A stretch of DNA of 33,220 nt from Arcobacter sp. 31_11_sub10_T18 (GCA_002163065.1 MAAG01000131.1:1-33220); one strand, 5' to 3'; positions 1 through 10,408 are shown, counted from the stretch's first letter. Program-made: numbers and translations. Notes: generated by a model from the letters alone, not told the origin.

Positions 1-110
1 GTCCTTATTGTCACTAAGTAAGTTAGTCAGATAAATAATCAGTAGGAACTGGGGTCAAACTCCATTATTCCCTGAGGTGTAAATTTAGGCTTTGTTATAT
101 TTATTAAATA

Positions 111-590
111 TTATTTTATTTTTCTCATTAATCTATAATAAATTGCTTTTCCATCTTTAGCACGTGCTAAACTCATCACTAAATCACCTTTTTTTATATT
201 TTTATTAATATCTTTTCTAAAAATATTAATACCCCATAATTGATAAGAATTTTTCAGATTAGGATATTTTATAGATATAAATTGACCCTTTAAGTTATAA
301 GTTGGTGCTTCTTTTTTTAATATAGAAAATGTTTCTTCCAAATCATTTATTGAAAGATTTTCATCTTTTGAACTCATCATAGAGTAAAAATCACCATTTT
401 TATAAAAGGCAAACCATTGATAGGGAAGAGGCCATGGATTTACTTTATTCTTATTTTCTAAGTTTTTATTATTAACCATTTTCCAAAAACCAATTATTTC
501 GGAATGTTTTGGTGCACCACCAATATCAGAACAAAATATTAGCGTGGGAAATATAAATACACATAATATAAATATTTTAAATTTTCGCAT
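111..590 (-). CDS. Hypothetical secreted protein with N-terminal signal peptide (MRKFKIFILCVFIFPTLIFCSD...)
   Basis: ORF track 111..734; the first 48 aa look spurious. Internal ATG at 590 starts a typical signal peptide. Confidence 0.6.
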   Translation of the reverse strand: MRKFKIFILCVFIFPTLIFCSDIGGAPKHSEIIGFWKMVNNKNLENKNKVNPWPLPYQWFAFYKNGDFYSMMSSKDENLSINDLEETFSILKKEAPTYNLKGQFISIKYPNLKNSYQLWGINIFRKDINKNIKKGDLVMSLARAKDGKAIYYRLMRKIK

Positions 591-633
591 AATGATGATT
601 CCTATTAAATTAAAGAGATGTTCCATTTTATTC

Positions 634-1008
634 CTAATCACCTGAACCTGCCCCTCCATCAGAAGAACCATAATCTGAAGCCGTAGAGGAAGAGTCATCA
701 GAACTAGGTGATGTATCTGAACTATGTGATTCACTATATGCAGAGGAGTAATAAGGCCAAATATTATAATACCAAATCACATCGCTACCAAGTTCTTCTC
801 CACCAGAGTTTTTTCTATTATTTTTATAAAACTGTGCAATTTGATATAAAATAAATAGACCTCCAAAAAAGGGAATAAATAGTATAAAAAGAGTTTTTGC
901 AACAACTTCAGAAAAAGTAAAAAGTACAATATTCTCATATAGTTTATATAATGAAACAGCATCAATGAAAACGATAAAAATCAGTAGTATAATTATTAAT
1001 ATATCCAT
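634..1008 (-). CDS. Small membrane protein with hydrophobic N-terminus and Ser/Asp/Gly-rich C-terminal tail
   Basis: ORF of 124 aa; two hydrophobic segments (MDILIIILLIFIVFIDA..., LFILFIPFFGGLFILYQIA) followed by the low-complexity tail SSDTSPSSDDSSSTASDYGSSDGGAGSGD. Confidence 0.6.
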   Translation of the reverse strand: MDILIIILLIFIVFIDAVSLYKLYENIVLFTFSEVVAKTLFILFIPFFGGLFILYQIAQFYKNNRKNSGGEELGSDVIWYYNIWPYYSSAYSESHSSDTSPSSDDSSSTASDYGSSDGGAGSGD

Positions 1009-1142
1009 ATTTAGCCTTAATATTATTATTTAATTCTAAAAAAGAAATTCTAGCATATTGTTAGTAAATAATAACTGTTTAATAATATTTTATGTTAGTA
1101 AAAACTGGATGGAAGTAGTAGATTTTAGTTTTAATCAAGGCG

Positions 1143-1199
1143 AAGATTGAATTTTAAGCGCAGCGTACATCAAGTACGTGAGCATTAAAATTCAATCTT
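1143..1199. repeat. Long inverted repeat: 15-bp perfect outer arms, 6x6 internal loop, 5-bp inner stem (REP-like palindrome or terminator)
   Basis: AAGATTGAATTTTAA (1143-1157) and TTAAAATTCAATCTT (1185-1199) are exact reverse complements; inner CGTAC atcaa GTACG (1164-1178). Confidence 0.8.
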
Positions 1200-1207
1200 T
1201 AACGCAG

Positions 1208-1234
1208 AGTAAAGCAAAAAGATGATGCTTTACT
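1208..1234 (-). terminator. Hairpin just downstream of guaB, putative terminator
   Basis: AGTAAAGCA (1208-1216) / TGCTTTACT (1226-1234), 9-bp perfect stem, directly after the guaB stop. Confidence 0.45.
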
Positions 1235-1242
1235 CCCCCTTT

Positions 1243-2685
<1,443 letters not shown>

Positions 2686-2714
2686 TTATATTCCTCACAA
2701 TAATAAATAAATTG

Positions 2715-4082
2715 TTATGCTTTTTTATAAGCAACAGCTTTTTCTAAACTCAACGCACCATCAAACACAGTTTGTTCATCATACGCTTGACCGATTAATT
2801 GTAATCCTACTGGCATTCCATCTTTGTCATTTGAAACAGGTAATGAAATAGCTGGAAGTCCTGCTAGGTTTACAGATATAGTATATATATCGCTTAAGTA
2901 CATTTCTAATGAAGTTTTAAAACTTCCAAATTTTGGTGCAGTTGTTGGTGCAACTGGCGATAAAATCAAATCTGCTTCTTCAAATATTTTTGAATATTCA
3001 TCTTTGATTAAATGTCTAACTTTTTGTGCTTTGATATAATAAGCATCATAATAACCTGAACTTAAAACAAAAGATCCAAGTAAAATTCTTTTTTGAACTT
3101 CATCTCCAAAACCTTGAGATTTGGTTTGAATATACATATCTTTAAGTCCAGAATCACCTTTTCTATTTCCATATCGAACCCCATCAAGTCGAGCTAGGTT
3201 AGCACTGGCTTCAGCAGTTGCTACGATATAATATGAAGAAAGAATTTTTGAAGTATCTACCATATTTTTATGTATAATTTTGTGACCAGCATTTTCAAGT
3301 GCTTTAAGTGCCACTTCAAAACCTTTTTTTACTTCATCACTTGCTTGTGTAATGTAATTATCAATTACTGCAATTGTAAGTTTCTTATCTGCATTTAAAT
3401 TTGGAGTAACTGGAGTTTTTTCAACATCAGCACTGGTTGAGTCTTTAGGATCGTGTCCAGAAATAATATCATATAAAATTGCTGCATCCTCAACGTTTTG
3501 AGTAATAGGTCCAACTTGATCTAAAGATGAACTATAGGCACTAATTCCATATCGACTCACTCTTCCATAAGTAGGTTTCATTCCAACCACACCACAATAA
3601 GCAGCAGGTTGTCTAATACTTCCACCAGTATCACTTCCAAGAGCTGCTATTGCTATTCCAGCTGCAACGGCAGCAGCACTTCCACCTGAACTTCCACCTG
3701 GTACTTTATCATTATCAAGTGGATTTAAAGTTTTTCCATAACAAGAAGTATCTGTTGAACTTCCCATAGCAAATTCGTCCATATTTGTACGACCATATGC
3801 ACTTAAACCTGCTTTTTCTAAATTATCAATAACTGTTGCGTTGTAAGGTGAGTTATACCCTTGAAGTATATTACTTCCACACGTAACATGTTGGTTTTTA
3901 ACATTAATATTATCTTTGATTGCAATTGGTACACCAGTACCAGCAACACTTATCTCACTGTTGGTTAACTGCTCAACATAAGCACCTAAATTTTTATTAT
4001 CTTCAATTTTCTTATTTAAATCATCTCTTAAAGTATCTAGTTCAGTGCTACTAAGTGTAAGCGCTTCTTTTAGTGTGATCAA
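2715..4082 (-). CDS. gatA: Aspartyl/glutamyl-tRNA(Asn/Gln) amidotransferase subunit A
   Basis: Amidase signature GGSSGGSAAAVAAG with IAIKDN; ORF track start is 4100, but a TTG at 4082 preceded by AGGAG gives the canonical-looking N-terminus (M)ITLKEAL. Confidence 0.93.
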   Translation of the reverse strand: MITLKEALTLSSTELDTLRDDLNKKIEDNKNLGAYVEQLTNSEISVAGTGVPIAIKDNINVKNQHVTCGSNILQGYNSPYNATVIDNLEKAGLSAYGRTNMDEFAMGSSTDTSCYGKTLNPLDNDKVPGGSSGGSAAAVAAGIAIAALGSDTGGSIRQPAAYCGVVGMKPTYGRVSRYGISAYSSSLDQVGPITQNVEDAAILYDIISGHDPKDSTSADVEKTPVTPNLNADKKLTIAVIDNYITQASDEVKKGFEVALKALENAGHKIIHKNMVDTSKILSSYYIVATAEASANLARLDGVRYGNRKGDSGLKDMYIQTKSQGFGDEVQKRILLGSFVLSSGYYDAYYIKAQKVRHLIKDEYSKIFEEADLILSPVAPTTAPKFGSFKTSLEMYLSDIYTISVNLAGLPAISLPVSNDKDGMPVGLQLIGQAYDEQTVFDGALSLEKAVAYKKA

Positions 4083-4276
4083 TATAGCTCCTAATTCCAT
4101 GTATAAATTGCCAAATATTATACTATAAACATGATTAAAACATAAATAATATTTATGCTATTTTACTAATATCAACAAATGTATAAAATCTCCTAAAAAT
4201 GTTTAAGTATTTTTTCGAAACATTTGTGTTACAATTGAAAATAATAATTTTTTTTTACATTAAAGGTACACTAATT

Positions 4277-4597
4277 ATGGCTTATGTGATAAGTAAACAA
4301 ACACTTATGCAAAAACTTGATTTTAATGAAGAAGATTTAACGCTAATATTTAAAGTTTTTGTCAAAACATCCCAAGATATCTTAAAAAAACTGGCACTTG
4401 CTATTGAAGAAAATGATTATAAGTGTATTCAGGCTTGCGCAAATGACTTAAAAGGAAGCTCTGGGAACTTACTGCTTGATGATGTGTACATGATCAGTAA
4501 AGAGATTGAGTCGGCTTCAAAAGTGGAGGATAGTATAGACTATACCTCATATTATGAGCAATTAGATATTATCTTTTCAACTTTAACTCTAGAGTAG
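4277..4597 (+). CDS. Hpt-domain-like protein (phospho-acceptor His replaced by Asn)
   Basis: 106 aa from ATG at 4277; ANDLKGSSGNLLLDDV aligns with the Hpt motif AHxLKGSSxNLGA. Confidence 0.6.
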   Translation: MAYVISKQTLMQKLDFNEEDLTLIFKVFVKTSQDILKKLALAIEENDYKCIQACANDLKGSSGNLLLDDVYMISKEIESASKVEDSIDYTSYYEQLDIIFSTLTLE

Positions 4598-4656
4598 TAT
4601 ATATTTTTATAATATCATTGTTTATTTATAAGAAAGTGGGAAAAGCTGAAGTAAAA

Positions 4657-4687
4657 AAAAGGGTCACTGGAAACCAGTGACCCTTTT
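4657..4687 (-). terminator. Rho-independent terminator of the rpmJ...rplQ operon
   Basis: AAAAGGGTCACTGG aaa CCAGTGACCCTTTT, 14-bp perfect stem; on the minus strand it is followed by a T tract. Confidence 0.9.
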
Positions 4688-4707
4688 CAAATCATTGTAA
4701 AGTCAGA

Positions 4708-5058
4708 TTATACGAATGAAATGAATGCCATCATTGTAGCATCACCTCTTCTAATTCTTGTCTTAACAATAGAAGTATATCCACCTTTTCTATCTACATA
4801 CTTTGGTGCGATATCATTAATTATTTTTTTAGTAGCTTCTTTACTTTGTAATGATGCAAATACTATTCTGTGAGTATTTAAATCAGCATTTCTAGATGTT
4901 GTTACTAATTTTTCAATATATCTTTGTAGTTCTTTTGCTTTTGGAACTGTAGTTTCGATCTTTTCTCTTTCAATTAAAGCAATTGCCATATTTTTTAGCA
5001 ATGCTTTTCTATGAGAAGAAGTTCTATTTAACTTTCTATATCCATGCTTATGTCTCAT
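4708..5058 (-). CDS. rplQ: 50S ribosomal protein L17
   Basis: [25 protein letters not shown] typical of L17. Confidence 0.97.
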   Translation of the reverse strand: MRHKHGYRKLNRTSSHRKALLKNMAIALIEREKIETTVPKAKELQRYIEKLVTTSRNADLNTHRIVFASLQSKEATKKIINDIAPKYVDRKGGYTSIVKTRIRRGDATMMAFISFV

Positions 5059-5071
5059 ATTAAACCTTTTA

Positions 5072-6070
5072 TTACGCTTTTAATTGCTCAAGCTTTTTTC
5101 TTAAAGCTGATGCAACATTTTCTGGAAGAGTACTATCAATTGGAAAACCTAATGCTTCTAGTTTATCACTAATTTCATCAAAAGATTTTTTACCAAGATT
5201 TTTAATATTCTTAACTTCCACTTCACTCATAAGTGCTAATTCACCAAGGAATTTTAATCCAGCTCTATCTAAAGAGTTGAAACTTCTAGCACTTAAATTT
5301 AAATCTTCAATTTTTACAACTAAATCTTTTAATTCAACTGTATCATCAGTAGTTTCACTTATAGTTACTTCAGATAAATCAAAAACTTTGTTAAACACAG
5401 ACATTTGACTGTACATAACAGAAACCGCTTCTTTAAATGCATCAATTGGAGAAATTTGTCCATTTGTTTGCACATTAAATACAGCTTTTTCAAAGTTAGG
5501 ATTATCTTCAACTAACATTTTTTCAATATCATAAACTACTTTTTTTACCGGAGTAAAAAATGCATCAATAGGAATATAGTCAGTTCCAACGATATCTCGG
5601 ATATCTTCAGAAGGCATATAACCAATTCCTTTTTGAATGATTACTGAAAAAGTTAAGTTACAATCACTATTAATTGTTGCTAAATGAACATCTGGACTTA
5701 CAATTTCTACTTCAGAATTTACTAAGTCTGCACCTTTAATTTCTTTAGGTCCATCAAATGAATACTCAACTTCAACTTGTTCTTGATCACCGATAATTTT
5801 AAATTTGATATTTTTAAGATTAATTATAAAAATAGCAATATCTTCTAGCATACCTCTTAAAGAGTCAAATTCATGACTCGCACCTTCAATTTTAACAGCG
5901 ATTGGTGCGCAACCAACTGAACTACTTAAAAGAAGTCTTCTTAAAGGATGAGCTAAAGTAATAGCAAATCCACTTTCAAATGGATATGCCGTTATTTTAG
6001 CTTCTGTTTCACTAATCGCTTCAATTTCAACTTCAGTAGGTAAAAATGGTGTATCTGCAAATTTTTTCAT
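5072..6070 (-). CDS. rpoA: DNA-directed RNA polymerase subunit alpha
   Basis: 332 aa; [29 protein letters not shown] and C-terminal alpha-CTD ([22 protein letters not shown]). Confidence 0.97.
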   Translation of the reverse strand: MKKFADTPFLPTEVEIEAISETEAKITAYPFESGFAITLAHPLRRLLLSSSVGCAPIAVKIEGASHEFDSLRGMLEDIAIFIINLKNIKFKIIGDQEQVEVEYSFDGPKEIKGADLVNSEVEIVSPDVHLATINSDCNLTFSVIIQKGIGYMPSEDIRDIVGTDYIPIDAFFTPVKKVVYDIEKMLVEDNPNFEKAVFNVQTNGQISPIDAFKEAVSVMYSQMSVFNKVFDLSEVTISETTDDTVELKDLVVKIEDLNLSARSFNSLDRAGLKFLGELALMSEVEVKNIKNLGKKSFDEISDKLEALGFPIDSTLPENVASALRKKLEQLKA

Positions 6071-6087
6071 ATGCTTTAGTCCTATGC

Positions 6088-6714
6088 TTATTTAGAATAT
6101 AACTCTACGATTAATCTCTCTTCAACAGGGATAACAACTTCTTCTCTAGTTGGAACTCTTGTGAAAATACCAAATACTTTATCTTTTTCAACATCAACCC
6201 ACTCAACAATTCCAGTTTGGCCAGTTAATTCAATAGCTCTAACAATTTGAGGATTTGATTTAGATTTTTCTTTGATTTCAATCTTTTGTCCTGGTTTAAC
6301 AACATAAGAAGGGATATCAACTTTTTTACCATCAACTAAGATGTGACCGTGTGTTGTAATTTGTCTAGCAAATGCTCTAGTTGTAGCAAATCCCATTCTG
6401 TAAACAACATTGTCTAATCTTTGTTCGATTAATGTAATAAGGTTTTCACCTGTATTTCCATCTCTTCTTACTGCTTCTTTAAAGTAAGCTCTAAACTTCT
6501 TTTCAGAAACGCCATAAAGGTACTTAGCTTTTTGCTTTTCTCTTAATTGTAAACCATACTCAGAAATCTTAGTTCTTCGTTGTCCATGTTGTCCTGGAGG
6601 GAATGGTCTTTTTTCTAAAGCACTTTTACCTGCAAGTCTTCTTTCACCTTTAAGGCCAAGATCTGCATCAAGTCTTCTTTCTATTTTTTCTACTGGTCCT
6701 CTATATCTTGCCAT
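6088..6714 (-). CDS. rpsD: 30S ribosomal protein S4
   Basis: [23 protein letters not shown]...; start trimmed from 6795 to ATG at 6714. Confidence 0.97.
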   Translation of the reverse strand: MARYRGPVEKIERRLDADLGLKGERRLAGKSALEKRPFPPGQHGQRRTKISEYGLQLREKQKAKYLYGVSEKKFRAYFKEAVRRDGNTGENLITLIEQRLDNVVYRMGFATTRAFARQITTHGHILVDGKKVDIPSYVVKPGQKIEIKEKSKSNPQIVRAIELTGQTGIVEWVDVEKDKVFGIFTRVPTREEVVIPVEERLIVELYSK

Positions 6715-6724
6715 ACCTAGCTCC

Positions 6725-7117
6725 TTACACTCTTCTTCGTTTAGGAGGTCTACAACCATTATGTGGTAATGGTGTAACATCCTTAAGCCATGCAACTCTG
6801 ATACCTTCGTATGCTCCTACAGCTTTAACAGCAGTATCTCGTCCAGAACCAGGTCCTTGAATCTTAATACCAACATTTTTAATCCCATGTTCCATTGCTT
6901 TTTTCAAAGCATCTTCAACTGCAGCTTGTGCAGCAAAAGGAGTAGATTTTTTACTACCTTTGAAACCTAAGTTACCAGCACTTGACCATGTAATTGCATT
7001 ACCAGATCTATCAGTGATAGTTACCATTGTGTTGTTGAACGATGCAGCGATATGTACGATACCGTCAGCAATATTTTTCTTAACAACTTTTTTTCTAGTT
7101 ACTTTTCTTTTTGCCAT
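6725..7117 (-). CDS. rpsK: 30S ribosomal protein S11
   Basis: [47 protein letters not shown]-terminal [12 protein letters not shown]. Confidence 0.98.
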   Translation of the reverse strand: MAKRKVTRKKVVKKNIADGIVHIAASFNNTMVTITDRSGNAITWSSAGNLGFKGSKKSTPFAAQAAVEDALKKAMEHGIKNVGIKIQGPGSGRDTAVKAVGAYEGIRVAWLKDVTPLPHNGCRPPKRRRV

Positions 7118-7126
7118 CAGTTATCC

Positions 7127-7495
7127 TTACTTGCTCGCTGCGCCAACAGTTCTTTTCTTACCTTTTCTAGTTCGAGCATTAGTTTTTGTCTTTTGCCCTC
7201 TACACGGTAAGCCTTTTCTATGTCTTAAACCTCTGTATGAACCTAAGTCCATTAATGATTTGATATCCATAGCTACTTTTTTTCTTAAATCACCTTCAAC
7301 CATATAGTTTTTTTGTAATTCAAGTCTGATTGCTGCTGCATCATCTTCTGTAAGCTCGTGAGCTCTTTTGTTGAAATCAATTCCAACAGCGTTTAAGATT
7401 AATCTAGAGTTATGTAAACCTACACCAAAAATGTATGTTAAAGCATACTCCATTCTCTTTTTATTTGGTAAATCAACACCTGCTATTCTTGCCAT
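7127..7495 (-). CDS. rpsM: 30S ribosomal protein S13
   Basis: [54 protein letters not shown]. Confidence 0.98.
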   Translation of the reverse strand: MARIAGVDLPNKKRMEYALTYIFGVGLHNSRLILNAVGIDFNKRAHELTEDDAAAIRLELQKNYMVEGDLRKKVAMDIKSLMDLGSYRGLRHRKGLPCRGQKTKTNARTRKGKKRTVGAASK

Positions 7496-7501
7496 GTTAT
7501 T

Positions 7502-7615
7502 TTATCCTTGTCTTTGTTTGTGTTTTTTAGTTTCGCAGATTACTCTAACGACCCCTCTTCTTTTGACAATTATACATTTGTCACACATTTTCTTAACTGA
7601 AGCTCTAACTTTCAT
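7502..7615 (-). CDS. rpmJ: 50S ribosomal protein L36
   Basis: Not in the supplied ORF track. Manual reverse translation gives [37 protein letters not shown], 37 aa with the Cys/His zinc-ribbon pattern. Confidence 0.95.
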   Translation of the reverse strand: MKVRASVKKMCDKCIIVKRRGVVRVICETKKHKQRQG

Positions 7616-7635
7616 CATGCTTTCCTTTGTGTTTA

Positions 7636-7800
7636 TTGCCAAATCTCAACAGGCAAGAACTACGTGAAAAAAGCAAACTAATGCTTTTTTGAAGTTCGCG
7701 CCGACATCATCTATAGCGTACTATAGAAATCGGTGGAATCAAGCTCAAACATACCCAAATCAAGTAGATTTAGTTTGTCCGCTTTTTTCCTGTTCCTACC
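7636..7800 (-). ncRNA. Putative structured 5' leader of rpmJ-rpsM-rpsK-rpsD-rpoA-rplQ with alternative helices
   Basis: Minus-strand hairpins at 7701-7733, 7657-7697 and 7636-7656, plus a competing long-range helix 7666-7681 / 7770-7789. Confidence 0.45.
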
Positions 7801-7971
7801 AACTCTTTATAAAATCACAAAATATTTTATAAAAATTTCTTCAATGGTTGAAAAATGGATTTGGATTATATGAAAATATCGCTTAAATTTACTTTAAAGA
7901 TATCCACGCCCCTTTGCAGTTATAATGAATACAAGGTTAATTTGATATACTAAACAATTAACGGAGAAAAT

Positions 7972-10395
7972 ATGAACAACCAATCAAAAATGATTAATTC
8001 GATTAAAATACTTGGAGCTCATGGGGGAAAAGGTTTTGGCCTTGGAACTACCTGTCTTCAAATCAATCAAACCACTGTAATAGATGCAGGTAATATAATA
8101 AGACCCTTAGCAAGTAACTCCGTAGATATTGATAATATATTCCTTTCTCACTCACATTTAGATCATATAAGTGATATTCCTTTTTTAATTGATGCTTACT
8201 TTGAGGAACGGGAAAAACCTATTAAAATTTTTGCCTTAAAAGAAACCATAGAAAATTTAAATAAGCACATTTTTAATAGCGATGTTTGGCCTGATTTTTA
8301 TGAAATAAACTTAATTAAAAAGAAAGAAAATACCATTCAATTCGTTGAGCTTGAAATTGGAAAAGAAGTTATCTTAGAAGATAATACAAAAATCAAACCT
8401 ATTTTAAATAATCATACAACTTCAAGTTGTGGTTTTGTTATCACAAAAAATGACAATGCTACACTTTTTACATCTGATACTTATAAATGTGACTCTATTT
8501 GGGAAGAAGTTAATAATAACAAATCTATTCAATCAGTCATTGTAGATGTTTCTTTTCCTTCCAAATTTGATGAATTGGCATTGTTAAGTAAACATTTAAC
8601 GCCACAGCTTTTAAAAGAAGAATTAACATTACTAAACCGTGATGATGTAAGAGTATATATCAATCATGTCAAACCTGCGTACAAAGATGAAATAGTAAAA
8701 GAAATTGATACTTTTAATTTATTGATAAATGAAGGAAAAATTCTAGAAGATAATGATGTAATATCTTTATCCAATGAATACCAAGCCTATACTAAAAAAA
8801 CAGCCTTTACACAACAAAAAGAAATAGATGATCTTGTTGAAATAGGAAGTTCTTTAACAAGTGAGAAGAACTTTGACGTTTTAATGGAAAAAATCATGTT
8901 AGGTGCAAAACACTTCACTGATGCAGATGGAGGAACTTTATATCTTTTAACTGAAGATGAAAAACAATTAAAATTCACTGTGGTACAAACTGACTCATTG
9001 GAAATTAAAATGGGTGGAACACAAGGTGAAATTACTTGGCCTGCATTAAACTTGCACAACGAAGATGGCAGTCCCAATAACGAAATGGTTGCTGCTGTTT
9101 GTGCTTTAGAAGGGAAACTAATTAATATTCCCGATGTTTATGAAGCAGAAGGTTTTAATTTTGAAGGTACCAAAAAGTTTGATGAAAGTACAGGTTATCG
9201 AACTAAATCAATGTTAGTCATTCCCATGAAAGATCATGAGAATGATGTTATTGGAGTGCTTCAATTATTAAACAAACAAGACAATTTTGGAAATACCATT
9301 TCTTTTACTCAAGAAGATAAAAAACTAATTCAGTCTATGTCGTCTCAAGCAGCAGTTGCCATTACCAACAATAGACTAATAGCTGGACTTGAAAACTTAT
9401 TGGATGCGTTTATTAAATCAATTGCAACTGCTATTGGAGAGAAGTCACTGTATACTGGTGGACATATCAATAGAGTCGCTGAAGTTGCAGGAATGATAGT
9501 CAAAGCTATCAATGCAGACAAAGATGTATATAATGATATCCATTATAGTGAAGATGAATTAACCATGTTAAGTAGAGCTGCTTGGTTACATGATATTGGG
9601 AAAATTGTAATTCCCGAATATGTTGTGGATAAAGCAACCAAACTTGAAACTATTTATGATCGAATTAATACGGTTAAAACTAAATTTGAATTGGTTATGA
9701 GAGATTTAGAAATTGAATATCTAAAAGCTTTAGTATCAGCCAAAGATGATAATGAAAAACAAGCCCTACTTCAAAACTACGAAAAACAAAAAGCAAGTTT
9801 TGATGATGATCTCCAATTCATTATTACATGTAATACTGGTGGCGAGTTTATGGAAGATGAAAAAGTTGCTCGAATAGAAGAAATTGCAAAAAAAGAATTA
9901 CTCATTAATAATGAAACAGTAAATTTACTCTCACCAAATGAAGTATATAACTTATGTATTAGAAAAGGTACATTAACTCAAGAAGAAAGACTGGTCATAA
10001 ACAATCATGTTACTGTTTCTTATAATATGTTAAATGCCTTGCCATTTCCTAAAAAACTCAAAAGACTTCCCGTGGTCGCTGCATCTCACCACAAAAAAGT
10101 AAAAGGTGGCGGTTATGGTGCCCCTGAGATCATGGACCTTCCTATGACCTTAGAAGATAAGATTTTAGCAGTTGCTGATGTATTTGAAGCCTTGACAGCC
10201 AATGATCGTCCTTATAAAAAAGCAAACTCTTTAAATACTTCTTTAAGAATTTTGTCCTTTATGGTAAAAGACGGAGACTTGGATAAAGACTTGGTTAAAT
10301 TTTTCGTTGATCAAGAACTACACTTAGAGTATGCAGATAAACATTTATCTGAAGAACAAAAAGATGAGATAACAGTTGATTTTAACAATCTATAA
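7972..10395 (+). CDS. Signalling protein: N-terminal metallo-beta-lactamase fold (class II cyclic-nucleotide phosphodiesterase-like), GAF domain, C-terminal HD-GYP domain
   Basis: 807 aa; SHSHLDHISDIPF (MBL HxHxDH), GAF-like central part (TDADGGTLYLLTEDEKQLKF...SMLVIPMKDHENDVIGVLQLLNKQ), HD-GYP (TGGHINRV, WLHDIGK, NNHVTVSYNML, SHHKKVKGGGYG, AVADVFEALTANDRPYKKA). Confidence 0.88.
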   Translation: MNNQSKMINSIKILGAHGGKGFGLGTTCLQINQTTVIDAGNIIRPLASNSVDIDNIFLSHSHLDHISDIPFLIDAYFEEREKPIKIFALKETIENLNKHIFNSDVWPDFYEINLIKKKENTIQFVELEIGKEVILEDNTKIKPILNNHTTSSCGFVITKNDNATLFTSDTYKCDSIWEEVNNNKSIQSVIVDVSFPSKFDELALLSKHLTPQLLKEELTLLNRDDVRVYINHVKPAYKDEIVKEIDTFNLLINEGKILEDNDVISLSNEYQAYTKKTAFTQQKEIDDLVEIGSSLTSEKNFDVLMEKIMLGAKHFTDADGGTLYLLTEDEKQLKFTVVQTDSLEIKMGGTQGEITWPALNLHNEDGSPNNEMVAAVCALEGKLINIPDVYEAEGFNFEGTKKFDESTGYRTKSMLVIPMKDHENDVIGVLQLLNKQDNFGNTISFTQEDKKLIQSMSSQAAVAITNNRLIAGLENLLDAFIKSIATAIGEKSLYTGGHINRVAEVAGMIVKAINADKDVYNDIHYSEDELTMLSRAAWLHDIGKIVIPEYVVDKATKLETIYDRINTVKTKFELVMRDLEIEYLKALVSAKDDNEKQALLQNYEKQKASFDDDLQFIITCNTGGEFMEDEKVARIEEIAKKELLINNETVNLLSPNEVYNLCIRKGTLTQEERLVINNHVTVSYNMLNALPFPKKLKRLPVVAASHHKKVKGGGYGAPEIMDLPMTLEDKILAVADVFEALTANDRPYKKANSLNTSLRILSFMVKDGDLDKDLVKFFVDQELHLEYADKHLSEEQKDEITVDFNNL

Positions 10396-10408
10396 ACTAT
10401 AGGAAAAT

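Noticed and set aside
1-110. Left edge with AACTGGGGTCAAACTCC...CCCTGAGG, which vaguely suggested a mobile-element end
   Set aside because: No clear inverted repeat, transposase or duplication visible; too little sequence to support a call.
6960-7667. Plus-strand ORFs 6960..7307 and 7368..7667
   Set aside because: Antisense to rpsK, rpsM and rpmJ; no protein-family features.
7616-7800. Known ncRNA identity (6S RNA, SRP RNA, tmRNA, RNase P) for the rpmJ leader
   Set aside because: None of the conserved sequence cores I know of these RNAs could be recognised, and the fold is multi-hairpin rather than rod-like; kept as an unnamed leader instead.
8787-9077. Minus-strand ORF inside the MBL-GAF-HD-GYP gene
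   Set aside because: Shadow ORF opposite a well-supported domain-bearing gene.
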